Positions 30,414-39,330 of a DNA stretch of 64,000 nt are shown piece by piece. The stretch is from Sphingopyxis sp. PAMC25046 (GTDB lineage: Bacteria; Pseudomonadota; Alphaproteobacteria; Sphingomonadales; Sphingomonadaceae). The translations under genes were made by a program, and so were the position numbers. How positions within the stretch are numbered: position 1 is the stretch's first letter; each line of letters starts with the position of its first letter. The notes under the pieces were generated by a model. It made no database searches. It worked only from the letters and a program-made list of their open reading frames with translations, and was not told the origin of the DNA. The DNA lies in the NCBI RefSeq assembly GCF_004795895.1, contig NZ_CP039250.1, positions 4,131,501 to 4,195,500 of the forward strand, written 5' to 3'.

Positions 30414-31654
30414 GGGGCGGGCGGGGTGAGCGGCACGAGCCCCGCTTTCAGCACGCGGACCGCGTTGCCGCCCATGACGGCCCGAATCTCGTCGTCGGAA
30501 AAACCCGCGTCGATCAGCGCCTGCGTCACCTGCACAAGCTTCGACGTATCGAAGCGCACCGTGGTGGCGCCGTCATAATCGCTGCCGAGCGCGACATGCT
30601 CGATGCCGACGAGGTCGCGGACATGCTTCATCGCCTTGGCGATGCTCGCGGGCGCGGTGTCGCAGACCGCGGCGTCCCAGTATCCGATGCCGATCAGCCC
30701 GCCGGTCGCGGCCAGCCCGCGGATCTGCTCATCGCTGAGGTTGCGGTTGACCTTGCACGTCGCCTGCACGCCGCCGTGGCTGGAGACGACCGGGCGGCGC
30801 GCCATTTTCAGAATGTCGGCGACGCAGGCGGCCGAACAATGCGCGATATCGACGATCATCCCCTTCGCTTCCATCGTTTCGACTACCTGCCGTCCGAGCG
30901 GCGTCAGCCCGCCTTTCTTGAGGCCGTGCATCGAGCCCGCCAGATCATTGTCGAAAAAATGGGTGAGCCCCGCCATGCGGAAGCCCGCGGCGTAGAGCTT
31001 GTCGAGGTTGGCGAGCTTGCCTTCGAGGACGTGCAGCCCCTCGATGCTGAGCATCGCGCCGACTGGTCGCGACGAGGTTGCACGATATTCTGCAATTCGT
31101 TCCTCCGTCGTCGTCGCGGTGCCGTTCGGCGCCGCCTTGCCGCGGCGCGCGGCAAGCAGCGCATCGACATCGGCGGGCGCGGCGACGGCGCGAAGTTGGC
31201 CTTCCGACGCGGCAACGGCGCGATGGAGCTTCTCGGCGTGCCAGAGCGAGCGTTCGAGCAGCGAATTCCACGTCCGCACCGGCTGGAGCTGCGCGATCAC
31301 GAGGCTGGTGATATTGTCGGTGTCGCCGCTATTGGCGTCGTAATTCTGTCCCTTGGGCGACTTGGTCGTGCTGGCGAGTACCTGCAGCGCGACGTTGCCG
31401 TCTTCGAGCCGCGGCAGGTCCATATGGCCGCGCTCGGCGCGGTCGAGGATGCTGCGTTTCCACAGCAACGTATCGCTGTGCAGGTCGACGATCGTCAGCG
31501 TCTTGTGCAGCGCTTGTGCGCGTGCGCTGACCTGCGGCAGCGGCTTGCCGTCGATCTGATTCGTTCCGCGTTCGATCATGCCCGGAGCGAGCGCAAAAAA
31601 GGCGAGCGCGGCGAGAGCGACGATGAGCAGGATGGCGATGATCCAGCGGCGCAT
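30410..31654 (-). CDS. Membrane-anchored dipeptidase, peptidase family M19
   Basis: 414 residues. An N-terminal hydrophobic segment (5-22: IIAILLIVALAALAFFALAPG) acts as signal or anchor. The renal-dipeptidase fold follows, with the zinc ligands visible in IVDLHSDTLLW (H-x-D), SIEG (Glu), IVDIAHCS (His) and SHGGV (His), and GSDYDGATT near the end. Such enzymes cleave dipeptides, including those with a D-amino acid, in the periplasm. It overlaps ribF by four bases and starts 4 bp after folA, in the middle of a long minus-strand run of metabolic genes. Confidence 0.92.
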   Translation of the reverse strand: MRRWIIAILLIVALAALAFFALAPGMIERGTNQIDGKPLPQVSARAQALHKTLTIVDLHSDTLLWKRSILDRAERGHMDLPRLEDGNVALQVLASTTKSPKGQNYDANSGDTDNITSLVIAQLQPVRTWNSLLERSLWHAEKLHRAVAASEGQLRAVAAPADVDALLAARRGKAAPNGTATTTEERIAEYRATSSRPVGAMLSIEGLHVLEGKLANLDKLYAAGFRMAGLTHFFDNDLAGSMHGLKKGGLTPLGRQVVETMEAKGMIVDIAHCSAACVADILKMARRPVVSSHGGVQATCKVNRNLSDEQIRGLAATGGLIGIGYWDAAVCDTAPASIAKAMKHVRDLVGIEHVALGSDYDGATTVRFDTSKLVQVTQALIDAGFSDDEIRAVMGGNAVRVLKAGLVPLTPPAP

Positions 31655-31658
31655 CGGC

Positions 31659-32150
31659 CTATTTCCTCGCCAGTGTGACGAAGCTGTACGCCGGGCGGCC
31701 GGCCTCGTCGGCGGGATGGTCCTCGCGCGCCGTCTCGCGCCATTCGGTGGCGGGGGGATAATCGATGCTCGCGTCGCCTTTCGGTTCCAGCGCGACTTCG
31801 GTCAGCTCGATGCGATCGGCGAGGGGGAGGAAAAGGCGGTAGATTTCGGCCCCGCCGATCACCATCACATGCGGCGCGTTGGCGAGCTTCAGCGCTTCCT
31901 CGATCGTGCCGACCGGCTCGGCGCCTTCGTCCTGCCATTCGGGATCGCGCGTGATGACGATGTGGCGGCGGCCTTCGAGGATCGCGGGCAGGCTATCGAA
32001 GGTCTTGCGCCCCATGATCATCGGGCGGCCCATCGTGAGCTGCTTGAAGCGGCGAAGGTCGGCGGGCAGGTGCCACGCCATCTTGCCGCCGGCGCCGATC
32101 ACGCCATTGGCCGCGCGGGCGAGGATCAGCGTAATCTCCGGTCGGTTCAT
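31659..32150 (-). CDS. folA: Dihydrofolate reductase
   Basis: 163 residues from ATG 32148-32150. Reduces dihydrofolate to tetrahydrofolate with NADPH. Signatures: ANGVIGAGGKMAWHLPADLRRFK near the start (Trp/Asp active-site region), MGRPMIMGRKTFDSL with the NADPH-binding Arg, and VMVIGGAEIYRLFLP. The start overlaps the purK stop (ATGA). Its coupling to purine genes makes sense because purine synthesis uses formyl-tetrahydrofolate. Confidence 0.96.
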   Translation of the reverse strand: MNRPEITLILARAANGVIGAGGKMAWHLPADLRRFKQLTMGRPMIMGRKTFDSLPAILEGRRHIVITRDPEWQDEGAEPVGTIEEALKLANAPHVMVIGGAEIYRLFLPLADRIELTEVALEPKGDASIDYPPATEWRETAREDHPADEAGRPAYSFVTLARK

Positions 32151-33220
32151 GCGGGAGAGGCTCCAACCCATGTGGCGTGACCCAGTTTGCGCCCGTCGCG
32201 CACCTCGGTCTTGCTGTAATGATGGACGTGGCAATTTTCGTCCGCGAGCAGCGCGGGGATGTCCGCGATATCGGCGCCGATCAAATTGCGCATCGTGACG
32301 GGCAGCGCCCGCGTCGCGGTGCCGCCGAGCGGCAGGCCCGCGACGGCGCGGATGTGATTTTCGAACTGGCTCGCGACCGCGCCCTCGATCGTCCAATGGC
32401 CGCTGTTGTGGACGCGCGGCGCCATCTCGTTGAACACGGGACCGCCGTCGGTGGCAAAAAATTCGCCGGTGAGGACGCCGACATAGTCGAGCTCTTCGGC
32501 GATCTGCGCCATCAGCGCGCGCGCCTCGTCCTGCTGACCCATGACTATTTGCGGCGGCGGCAGGCTAGAGGTGGCGAGGATGCCGCCCTCGTGAACGTTG
32601 ACCGGCGAGTCCCAGAATCGGACCTCGCCGTCGATGCCGCGCACGAGCAGCACCGAAAATTCATGGTCGAACGATACAAAGCCTTCGAGCACCGCCGCGT
32701 GGCGGCCGATCGCCTCCCATGCCGCATCGGCATCGGCTGGCGTCCCGAGCCGCGCCTGTCCCTTGCCGTCGTATCCCATGCGCACCGTCTTGAGGATCGC
32801 GGGCGCGCCGACCTGTTCGAGCGCCGCATCGAGCGCGGCGCGGTCGGGCACCGCGGCGAAGGGCGCGGGACGACCGCCGAGCCCGGCGACGAAAGTCTTT
32901 TCGGCCAGCCGGTCCTGCGCGATTTCGAGCCCCGCCGCGCCGGGGCGCACCGCGACATGCCCCGACAGGAAACGGACCGCATCGACCGGCACATTTTCGA
33001 ATTCATAAGTCACCGCGTCGCACGCGGCGGCAAAGGCCGCGAGGCGCGGTTCGTCATCCCACGCCGCCTGGCTGTGATGCGCGGTCACTTCGGCCGCGAC
33101 GCTTTCGGCGTCGGGGGCATAGATATGGATCTTGTAGCCGAGCTGCGCCGCCGCGAGGCCCAGCATGCGACCGAGCTGGCCGCCGCCGAGGATGCCGATC
33201 GTCGAACCGGGAGGCAGCAA
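32147..33220 (-). CDS. purK: 5-(carboxyamino)imidazole ribonucleotide synthase
   Basis: 357 residues. The start is TTG at 33218-33220, with GAGGG in the purE tail as ribosome binding site, giving the normal N-terminus P-P-G-S-T-I-G-I-L-G-G-G-Q-L-G-R-M. ATP-grasp enzyme: carboxylates AIR to N5-CAIR with ATP and bicarbonate in de novo purine synthesis. MGYDGKGQ and FNEMAPRVHNSGHWTIEGA are the family ATP-binding and metal-binding segments. It follows purE by four bases and overlaps folA. Confidence 0.95.
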   Translation of the reverse strand: MLPPGSTIGILGGGQLGRMLGLAAAQLGYKIHIYAPDAESVAAEVTAHHSQAAWDDEPRLAAFAAACDAVTYEFENVPVDAVRFLSGHVAVRPGAAGLEIAQDRLAEKTFVAGLGGRPAPFAAVPDRAALDAALEQVGAPAILKTVRMGYDGKGQARLGTPADADAAWEAIGRHAAVLEGFVSFDHEFSVLLVRGIDGEVRFWDSPVNVHEGGILATSSLPPPQIVMGQQDEARALMAQIAEELDYVGVLTGEFFATDGGPVFNEMAPRVHNSGHWTIEGAVASQFENHIRAVAGLPLGGTATRALPVTMRNLIGADIADIPALLADENCHVHHYSKTEVRDGRKLGHATWVGASPA

Positions 33221-33224
33221 GCGT

Positions 33225-33722
<498 letters not shown>

Positions 33723-33931
33723 TGCTGTCCCTCCTGTTTCGGCCCCCATCGCGCGCCTTGTCGCGCGATGAATCGCCGCCGCATTCCCCTAGCGGCTGAG
33801 TCCCGCGCGAGCAACGCCGTGCGATTGATGTCGGCGCGTTTACCGATTGGTATCAAGTCGTGGCTAGGGTTGCCGCATCATATCTGTCGGCATCCCGCCG
33901 GCGGTTGGGTAGGGCACGCCGGGGACAAGGC

Positions 33932-34576
33932 ATGGATAGCATAGGGGGGGCACGGATCGCGGTCGACCAGTTCGCCGCTGTACCCGTTGACTCCATCGAG
34001 GACCAGCTGCGTGAAATACGCCGGGAACGCGACGCGCTGCGCCGCGAAAACCGCGTATTGAAAATCGCCGTCGCCGAACTGGAGCGCGTGTCCGAGCGCG
34101 ACACGCTGACCCCGCTGTTCAACCGCCGCTATTTCCTCACCGCGATCCACCATCGCATGGCGCGATTCGAACGCCACGCCGAGCGCGCCGCGGTCGTCTT
34201 CATCGACGTCAACCAGCTCAAATATATCAACGACAATTTCGGCCACGCCGCGGGCGACTTCGCGCTGATGGAAATCGCCAAGCGGCTCGCGGGATCGATC
34301 CGCGCGACCGACGTCGCGGCGCGCATCGGCGGTGACGAATTCGGACTGATCCTCGACCAGTCGAGCGAGGACGGCGCGCGCGCGCAGGTGACGCGGCTGT
34401 GCGACGTGCTGACCGCGGCGCCCGCGCATTATGACGGGCACGAGATCGCCCTGTCGGCCTGTTTCGGGGTCGCGATGCTCCAGACGGGAATGAACGAATC
34501 GGATATATTGGCGGCCGCCGATCGCGACATGTACCGCTGCAAGCAGGAACAGGGTGGGCCCTTGGGTCATCGCTAA
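33932..34576 (+). CDS. GGDEF-domain protein, probable diguanylate cyclase
   Basis: 214 residues from ATG 33932, with GGGGACAAGG upstream; the frame can also be opened at GTG 33860. A short N-terminal coiled coil (about 25-60, rich in Arg/Glu: EDQLREIRRERDALRREN) leads to one GGDEF domain. The active site RIGGDEFGL is intact, and the RATD motif five residues before it is the inhibitory I-site. Makes cyclic di-GMP from two GTP and is likely product-inhibited. No membrane segment or sensor domain, so it is cytosolic and probably driven by dimerisation or a partner. Confidence 0.9.
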   Translation: MDSIGGARIAVDQFAAVPVDSIEDQLREIRRERDALRRENRVLKIAVAELERVSERDTLTPLFNRRYFLTAIHHRMARFERHAERAAVVFIDVNQLKYINDNFGHAAGDFALMEIAKRLAGSIRATDVAARIGGDEFGLILDQSSEDGARAQVTRLCDVLTAAPAHYDGHEIALSACFGVAMLQTGMNESDILAAADRDMYRCKQEQGGPLGHR

Positions 34577-34641
34577 TGCGCCACCGCTAACCGCGCATTA
34601 ACCAAATAAGCGCATCGTTCCCCGACGACAGGGGGTGGACG

Positions 34642-34971
34642 ATGCGAAACCAGACCGACCCATATCTCGACATGCAGGACCGGATCACCGGCCAGATCGG
34701 CGCACTCGCCGAAGCCTTGCCGCATTGCGCGCTGGCGCAGATCGTGCAGGGGATCGACGATATTCGCTGCCTCGCGCGCGATAACGGCTTCGCCGCGGTC
34801 GAAACGCTGGCGAGCCGGCTCGAATCGGCTGTGGCGGGCGGCGGCTATCGCGCTGCGATCCTGACCTATCTCGACGCGATGAGCGACGCCGCGCAGGCGC
34901 CGCGCGGGCCGATGCCGGCGGCCGCGCACGAGGCGTGGCTGGCGTCGGTGGCGAGCCGGCTCGGGCATTGA
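34642..34971 (+). CDS. Small protein of unknown function
   Basis: 109 residues, mostly predicted helical, ATG 34642 after GGGGGTGG. It begins MRNQTDPYLDMQDRITGQIG and contains one cysteine pair region (HCALAQIVQGIDDIRCLAR). No membrane segment or known motif. It lies 65 bp after the diguanylate cyclase gene and 32 bp before the GDT1-like gene on the same strand, so the three may be one transcript. A regulatory partner role for the cyclase is possible but not shown. Confidence 0.6.
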   Translation: MRNQTDPYLDMQDRITGQIGALAEALPHCALAQIVQGIDDIRCLARDNGFAAVETLASRLESAVAGGGYRAAILTYLDAMSDAAQAPRGPMPAAAHEAWLASVASRLGH

Positions 34972-35003
34972 CCCCGAACGCCTGACGATCCAGATCCGAC
35001 GTC

Positions 35004-35570
35004 ATGGACGCAATCATGCTTGCGCTGGTGGCGGTGCTGCTCGCCAATGCCGACGGGCGCAGCGGAATCGCGCTGTCGCGGCTCGTCAGCGCGCGCAGCG
35101 ACCGGCGCGTCACCGTCGGCATCGCTTTCGGTGCCTTTATCGTCAATGCGGTCGTCGCCGCGATCGCCGGGGCGATCGCGAACCGGATGATCGGTCAGGG
35201 CGTCGCCGCCCTGCTCGTCACGCTCGCGATGCTGTCGGCCGCGGTGGCGCTATTGTGGCCGATGAAGCCCGCTCGGGAGGAAGGAGACGGCGACGCGCCG
35301 GCGACGCTATTCGCGGGACGGATGCTCGCGAACCAGTTCGGCGACCGCAGCCATTTCCTGATCGCCGCACTCGCCGCGACCAGCGGTGCGGGGCAATGGG
35401 CGGCGGCGGGCGGGCTCGTCGGCTGGACGCTGTCGATGCTCCCTTTCCTTGCCTTCGGGCCGGCGCTCGCCGAGCGGCGCGCGGCGCGAAACCTGCGCTG
35501 GGCGGCCGCCGCGATCCTGATGATCTGGGGCCTGCGCACCGCACTCGGCGCCTTCGGACTGATCGGATGA
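35004..35570 (+). CDS. Six-span membrane protein, divergent GDT1/UPF0016-like
   Basis: 188 residues with about six hydrophobic segments in two sets of three, split by a charged loop (KPAREEGDGDAP) near 90. Each set opens with a remnant of the cation-exchanger signature E-x-G-D-[KR]-[ST]: A-N-A-D-G-R-S near residue 15 and N110-Q-F-G-D-R-S116. The second is close to the canonical form but has Asn for the metal-binding Glu. Canonical members (MneA, TMEM165) export Mn2+ or Ca2+. Loss of both glutamates suggests altered or lost transport. Assignment rests on the motif and topology only. Confidence 0.55.
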   Translation: MDAIMLALVAVLLANADGRSGIALSRLVSARSDRRVTVGIAFGAFIVNAVVAAIAGAIANRMIGQGVAALLVTLAMLSAAVALLWPMKPAREEGDGDAPATLFAGRMLANQFGDRSHFLIAALAATSGAGQWAAAGGLVGWTLSMLPFLAFGPALAERRAARNLRWAAAAILMIWGLRTALGAFGLIG

Positions 35571-35684
35571 TCGATCGATAGGAATACGTTTCATCGTTTT
35601 TGTCGATAATGCTCATCCGAAGCTTCAATGGGAAAATGTCATCCCGCTTCGCTATATCGGCGGGGTAACAGAAAGGATGCTCCC

Positions 35685-36146
35685 ATGTCCGAGAAGAAGA
35701 ACAATGCTCCCGCCGTCGCCGACGCACTCAACGCGCTGCTCGCCGACAGCTTCGCGCTTTATCTCAAGACCAAAAATTATCACTGGCACGTCCAGGGCCC
35801 GCGCTTTCGCGAACTGCACCTGCTGTTCGACGAACAGGCGGCGCAAATCTTCGCGACGACCGACCTGATCGCCGAGCGCGTGCGCAAGAATGGCGCGCCG
35901 ACGCTGCGCTCGATCGGCGACGTCGGCCGCCGGGCGTCGATCCGCGACGACGACAGCGCTGGCGCCGATGCAGAGACGATGATCCGAAGACTGGCCGACG
36001 ACAACAAGCTGCTGCTCGGCCAGCTCAAGGAAGTGAAGTCCGCCGCCGAAGCCGATGGCGACATCGCGACCAGCGGGTTGGTCGACGGCTGGGCCGACGA
36101 AACGCAGCAGCGCATCTGGTTCCTCGAGGCAACGCTCGGCTATTGA
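35685..36146 (+). CDS. dps: Dps-family DNA-protecting ferritin
   Basis: 153 residues from ATG 35685, with GAAAGGA upstream. A four-helix ferritin-like protein. The ferroxidase-site residues are in YHWHVQGPRFRELHLLFDEQAAQI (His, His, Asp, Glu) near 30-55. It stores iron as ferric oxide using hydrogen peroxide and protects DNA under stress. The short Lys/Asn-rich N-terminus (SEKKNNA) may bind DNA. Stands alone. The AT-rich upstream region has repeated ATCGAT/TCGATA words but no operator I would name. Confidence 0.93.
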   Translation: MSEKKNNAPAVADALNALLADSFALYLKTKNYHWHVQGPRFRELHLLFDEQAAQIFATTDLIAERVRKNGAPTLRSIGDVGRRASIRDDDSAGADAETMIRRLADDNKLLLGQLKEVKSAAEADGDIATSGLVDGWADETQQRIWFLEATLGY

Positions 36147-36220
36147 GCCCACGCCCCTCCCGATGCGGACAGATTTCGTCCGCTTCGGGGTGGTGAGCTG
36201 TAGTTGCTCTCCTCCACTTC

Positions 36221-36313
36221 CGTCATCCCGGGCTTGACCCGGGATCCCGCTTTTTTGGGGCGTCGACCGGTCTTCGGCATCAAGCGGGACCCCGGATCAA
36301 GTCCGGGGTGACG
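36221..36313. repeat. Palindromic intergenic repeat (type C)
   Basis: CGTCATCCCGGGCTTGACCC...GGGATCCCGCTT against AAGCGGGACCCCGGATCAAG...TCCGGGGTGACG, long imperfect arms around a loop of about 25 bases, in the gap between dps and the exbD genes, which converge here. Confidence 0.85.
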
Positions 36314-36370
36314 AATAATGAGACGGCAGCAAACGGTCGAAAGCAGTCACTCCGCGCCGACAAAGGAAAA

Positions 36371-36394
36371 GGGCCGCGAATTGCTTCGCGGCCC
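36371..36394 (-). terminator. Rho-independent terminator of the tonB-exbBD operon
   Basis: Read on the minus strand: GGGCCGCGAA-GCAA-TTCGCGGCCC, a perfect 10-bp stem with a 4-base loop, followed by TTTTCCTTTG. It lies 36 bp after the stop codon of the last exbD gene. Confidence 0.85.
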
Positions 36395-36429
36395 CCATCC
36401 ATTTTCGCCTGACGGCTTCCGATCAGAAA

Positions 36430-36855
36430 TCAGAAGACGCGGGCATATTGTTCGTTGCCGACAAAGCCGAGCTTGCCGACGCCGCTGCGCTTGATCACCG
36501 CCATAACATTGTCGACGACGATATAGCGCGCATAGGGGTCGGGCTGGACCTGCAGTTCGGGCTCGACCGGCAGTGCCTTGGTCTGTTCCAGATATTGCGC
36601 CAGCTGCGCAAGGTCGACCGGCGTTCCGTTCCAGGTGATCGTCCCCGCGGGGTCGATCATCACCTTGTTCTTCTCGGGGTCGACATTGCTCTGGCTGTCG
36701 GTCGGGACCGGCAGGTCGATCTTCACCGCGTGGGTCTGGACCGGGATGGTGATGATGAACATGATGAGGAGCACGAGCATGACGTCGATAAGCGGCGTCG
36801 TGTTCATGTCCATCATCGGTTCGTTTTCGTCCCGATCTCCAACTGCCATGGACAT
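36430..36855 (-). CDS. exbD: ExbD/TolR biopolymer transport protein (second copy)
   Basis: 141 residues. Single N-terminal membrane segment with the proton-carrying aspartate in TTPLIDVMLVLLIMFIIT (about residue 25), then a periplasmic domain (40-141) containing QPDPYARYIVVDNVMAVIKRSG. Works with ExbB and TonB to couple the proton gradient to outer-membrane transport. It is 35 bp after the first exbD gene. Having two ExbD genes in one unit is common in this group and may form different complexes or a hetero-assembly. Confidence 0.93.
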   Translation of the reverse strand: MSMAVGDRDENEPMMDMNTTPLIDVMLVLLIMFIITIPVQTHAVKIDLPVPTDSQSNVDPEKNKVMIDPAGTITWNGTPVDLAQLAQYLEQTKALPVEPELQVQPDPYARYIVVDNVMAVIKRSGVGKLGFVGNEQYARVF

Positions 36856-36890
36856 GCGATTATTCCTTCATTCCTAAACGGAAGGCCGCC

Positions 36891-37412
36891 TTAGAGGCGA
36901 CCCACCGTGCCCGAGCCAGGAGCCGGTTCGGAAATGAACCCGATCTTCTGGAAGCCGGCATATTGCATCGTATAGATCACGCCGCCGATGCACTGGTACG
37001 GCGTGTTCACGTCGCCGCGGATATGCACTTCGGGGAAGTTCTCTTCGGTGATGTTCTGCGGCCCGCCGATATCTTCGAGCAGCTTTTCGAGCTTTTGCTG
37101 CCCGCGCTCGAGCAACTGCCGCGAATCGACCGGGGTCTGGCCCCAATAGACTTCGCACGAGCTGCTGTCGGAATTGGGCTCACCGTCACCGTCGGTGTCG
37201 GCCGAACGGATCGACAGCAGCACATTTTCGGGCTTCGTCGTCGTCGGCTCGAAGACCACGTCGGGCAGCTTGAGGTTCACCGTCTCCAGCACCACGGGAA
37301 CCGTGATGAGGAAGATGATGAGCAACACAAGCATGATGTCCACGAGCGGGGTCGTGTTGATTTCGGACATCGGGGCGTCTTCACCGCCACTGTCGCCTAC
37401 ACTCATCGCCAT
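36891..37412 (-). CDS. exbD: ExbD/TolR biopolymer transport protein with a periplasmic insert
   Basis: 173 residues, about 30 more than the second copy. Membrane segment with aspartate in TTPLVDIMLVLLIIFLITVP. The additional length is a periplasmic stretch at about 70-120 with the Asp-rich ADTDGDGEPNSDSS, which resembles calcium-binding D-x-D-G-D-G loops, a lone cysteine (SSCEVYWGQ) and a short helix (LLERGQQKLEKLLEDI). The C-terminal part carries YQCIGGVIYTMQYAGFQKIGF. Likely part of the same TonB motor; the role of the insert is unknown. Confidence 0.9.
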   Translation of the reverse strand: MAMSVGDSGGEDAPMSEINTTPLVDIMLVLLIIFLITVPVVLETVNLKLPDVVFEPTTTKPENVLLSIRSADTDGDGEPNSDSSSCEVYWGQTPVDSRQLLERGQQKLEKLLEDIGGPQNITEENFPEVHIRGDVNTPYQCIGGVIYTMQYAGFQKIGFISEPAPGSGTVGRL

Positions 37413-37536
37413 AGGATTAGCATCCTGTCACAAAATTACTGTCACGGACTTGGGTCGTCGCGCCACCGGCGCCGCGCCCTCGTCCAGCGGACCCCGCCCT
37501 TCGCCGAGCGGCGAAGAGCGGAGATCCAGGAACCAA

Positions 37537-38352
37537 TCAGGCCTTCTTCGGCGCCGCGGCCGGAGCAGCGGCCTTCGCCGGAGCGAGCGTCGCCGGCTTC
37601 ACCTGGCCGTTCGACATGATCGAGCCGAGCACGTCGTTCGAGAAGGTCGACAGACGACGGGCGATCGACTTGTTGCGGCTCTGCAGCCAGTTGAACGCGA
37701 GCACCGCGGGAACCGCGACGATCAGACCGATGGCGGTCATGATGAGCGCTTCACCGACCGGACCGGCGACGGTGTCGATCGAAGCCTGACCCGACGCACC
37801 GATCTTCACGAGCGCGCGAAGAATACCGATAACGGTACCGAACAGACCGACGAACGGCGCGGTCGAACCCACGGTCGCGAGGAAGGCGAGGCCCGAGTTC
37901 AGCTTCGAGTTGATGTGGTTCTGCGAACGCTCGAGCGTGCCGTGCATCCAGTCGTGGGCTTCGACGGGGTCAGTCAGCTTGTTATGCTCTTCGTTGGCGC
38001 GCAGACCGTCTTCGACGACCTGACGATAGGCGCTGTTCTTTTCGAGCTTCGACGCGCCGTCGGCGAGCGTCGGCGCGCGCCAGAAATTGGCGTCGACAGC
38101 CTTGCCCTGGTTGATCACCTTGTTCTGTTCGAACAGCTTGGTGAACAGGATGTAGAGCGTGCCGATGAACATGATCAGCAGGACGAGGAAGGTCACCTGC
38201 GACACGATGCCGCCTTCGCAGAGCGCGGGGACGAGGCCGTAGGGGTTCTGGCCTTCTTCCTTCACGCACATCGAGGCGGGCATCAGGCTCATGCCTGCGT
38301 CGTGAGCGGCAGCCGGCGCCGCAGCGGCGGCATTTGCGATCAGATTAAACAT
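37537..38352 (-). CDS. exbB: ExbB/TolQ/MotA proton-channel protein
   Basis: 271 residues. Three membrane segments: about 42-65 (VTFLVLLIMFIGTLYILFTKLF), 150-172 (ATVGSTAPFVGLFGTVIGIL) and 190-215 (ALIMTAIGLIVAVPAVLAFNWL). The conserved GLFGTVIGI and threonine/proline motifs of the MotA/TolQ/ExbB family are present. The C-terminal tail is rich in Ala/Pro/Lys. Forms the proton channel that drives ExbD and TonB. Coded between tonB and exbD. Confidence 0.94.
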   Translation of the reverse strand: MFNLIANAAAAAPAAAHDAGMSLMPASMCVKEEGQNPYGLVPALCEGGIVSQVTFLVLLIMFIGTLYILFTKLFEQNKVINQGKAVDANFWRAPTLADGASKLEKNSAYRQVVEDGLRANEEHNKLTDPVEAHDWMHGTLERSQNHINSKLNSGLAFLATVGSTAPFVGLFGTVIGILRALVKIGASGQASIDTVAGPVGEALIMTAIGLIVAVPAVLAFNWLQSRNKSIARRLSTFSNDVLGSIMSNGQVKPATLAPAKAAAPAAAPKKA

Positions 38353-38407
38353 ATAGGAAATTCCCTCTCAAAATATTCAAAATCGAAAACAGGTGGTCCG
38401 GCGCCGA

Positions 38408-39061
38408 TCAGCGCGGAATCTGCCAACGGATACGGTTGCTGTAAGTGCCGCCCGTCGGATTGCCCGCGCGATCCTTGCCCGGATTGAACCGGCCACGGCG
38501 CTGGATAAGCTTGCAGGTTTCGGCATCGAGATCGGCGTGCCCGCTCGACGACGTGACGTCGCACGAGGTCACGCGGCCCTCGACATTATAGGTCACGCGG
38601 AAACCCGTCGTGCCTTCGCGTTCTTCACGCATGGCGCGTGCCGGATAGTCGTCGTTCGTCGCCCAGCGGCCCGGGTTGCCTCGCGGCGTACCGGCCTGGC
38701 TGAGGTCCGGCGCCGGCGGAGCCGGTGGAGCCGGGGGCGTGAAGACGGGCGGCGGCGGCGTCGGCGGCGCCTTCGGCACCGACTGGACCGTATTGGTCGT
38801 CACCGGCGGCGGAATCGGCGACGGCGGCGTCACGACCGGCGGCGGCGGCGGCAGCTTGTTGTCCGGCGGCGGCGGCGGCGGCGGCTCCTCCGGCGGCGGC
38901 GGCTCTTCGACGTCCACCACATCCAATTTTTCGGCGATCTTCTTGACGATGCTGATATTCAAGCCGTTGACCAGGCCATAGCCCAGAACTGCCGTAAACA
39001 GACCAACCAAGACAATCGCCACTACCCTGTTTTTAGGGTCGACATTATCACCATAAGCCAT
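38408..39061 (-). CDS. tonB: Energy transducer TonB
   Basis: 217 residues. N-terminal membrane anchor (about 13-36: VAIVLVGLFTAVLGYGLVNGL), then a long proline-rich spacer (55-125) with runs such as EEPPPPEEPPPPPPPDNK, and a TonB C-terminal domain (130-217) containing DDYPARAMREEREGTTGFRV. It reaches across the periplasm to TonB boxes of receptors such as the one at 17 kb. First gene of tonB-exbB-exbD-exbD. A second TonB homologue lies alone at 43.8 kb. Confidence 0.94.
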   Translation of the reverse strand: MAYGDNVDPKNRVVAIVLVGLFTAVLGYGLVNGLNISIVKKIAEKLDVVDVEEPPPPEEPPPPPPPDNKLPPPPPVVTPPSPIPPPVTTNTVQSVPKAPPTPPPPVFTPPAPPAPPAPDLSQAGTPRGNPGRWATNDDYPARAMREEREGTTGFRVTYNVEGRVTSCDVTSSSGHADLDAETCKLIQRRGRFNPGKDRAGNPTGGTYSNRIRWQIPR

Positions 39062-39330
39062 TCAGGGACGACGCTCCTTGCTAGATCATCCTGACACCAA
39101 TTCCCAACCCTCGGGACGGTTGCCAAATGCCCGGATGATTTCCGATGCGTTTCCACAGACCCGACGGCGCTACATCCGGCTTATTATGTTTTCGCCGGAC
39201 GCTTCGCGGCCCGTCCTATCGCGGTGGCGGCACATTCGCAAACCCTTTATCAGCGGTTAATGTGCCATGCCCCATGATGGGGATTCAGGCGCCGATACCG
39301 GTGTCACAGATGATGGAAAGTAGATCGATC

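Noticed and set aside
35571..35684. OxyR-type site upstream of dps
   Set aside because: ATAG-like words are present, but the ATAG-N7-CTAT spacing is not met in most positions, so I do not call an operator.
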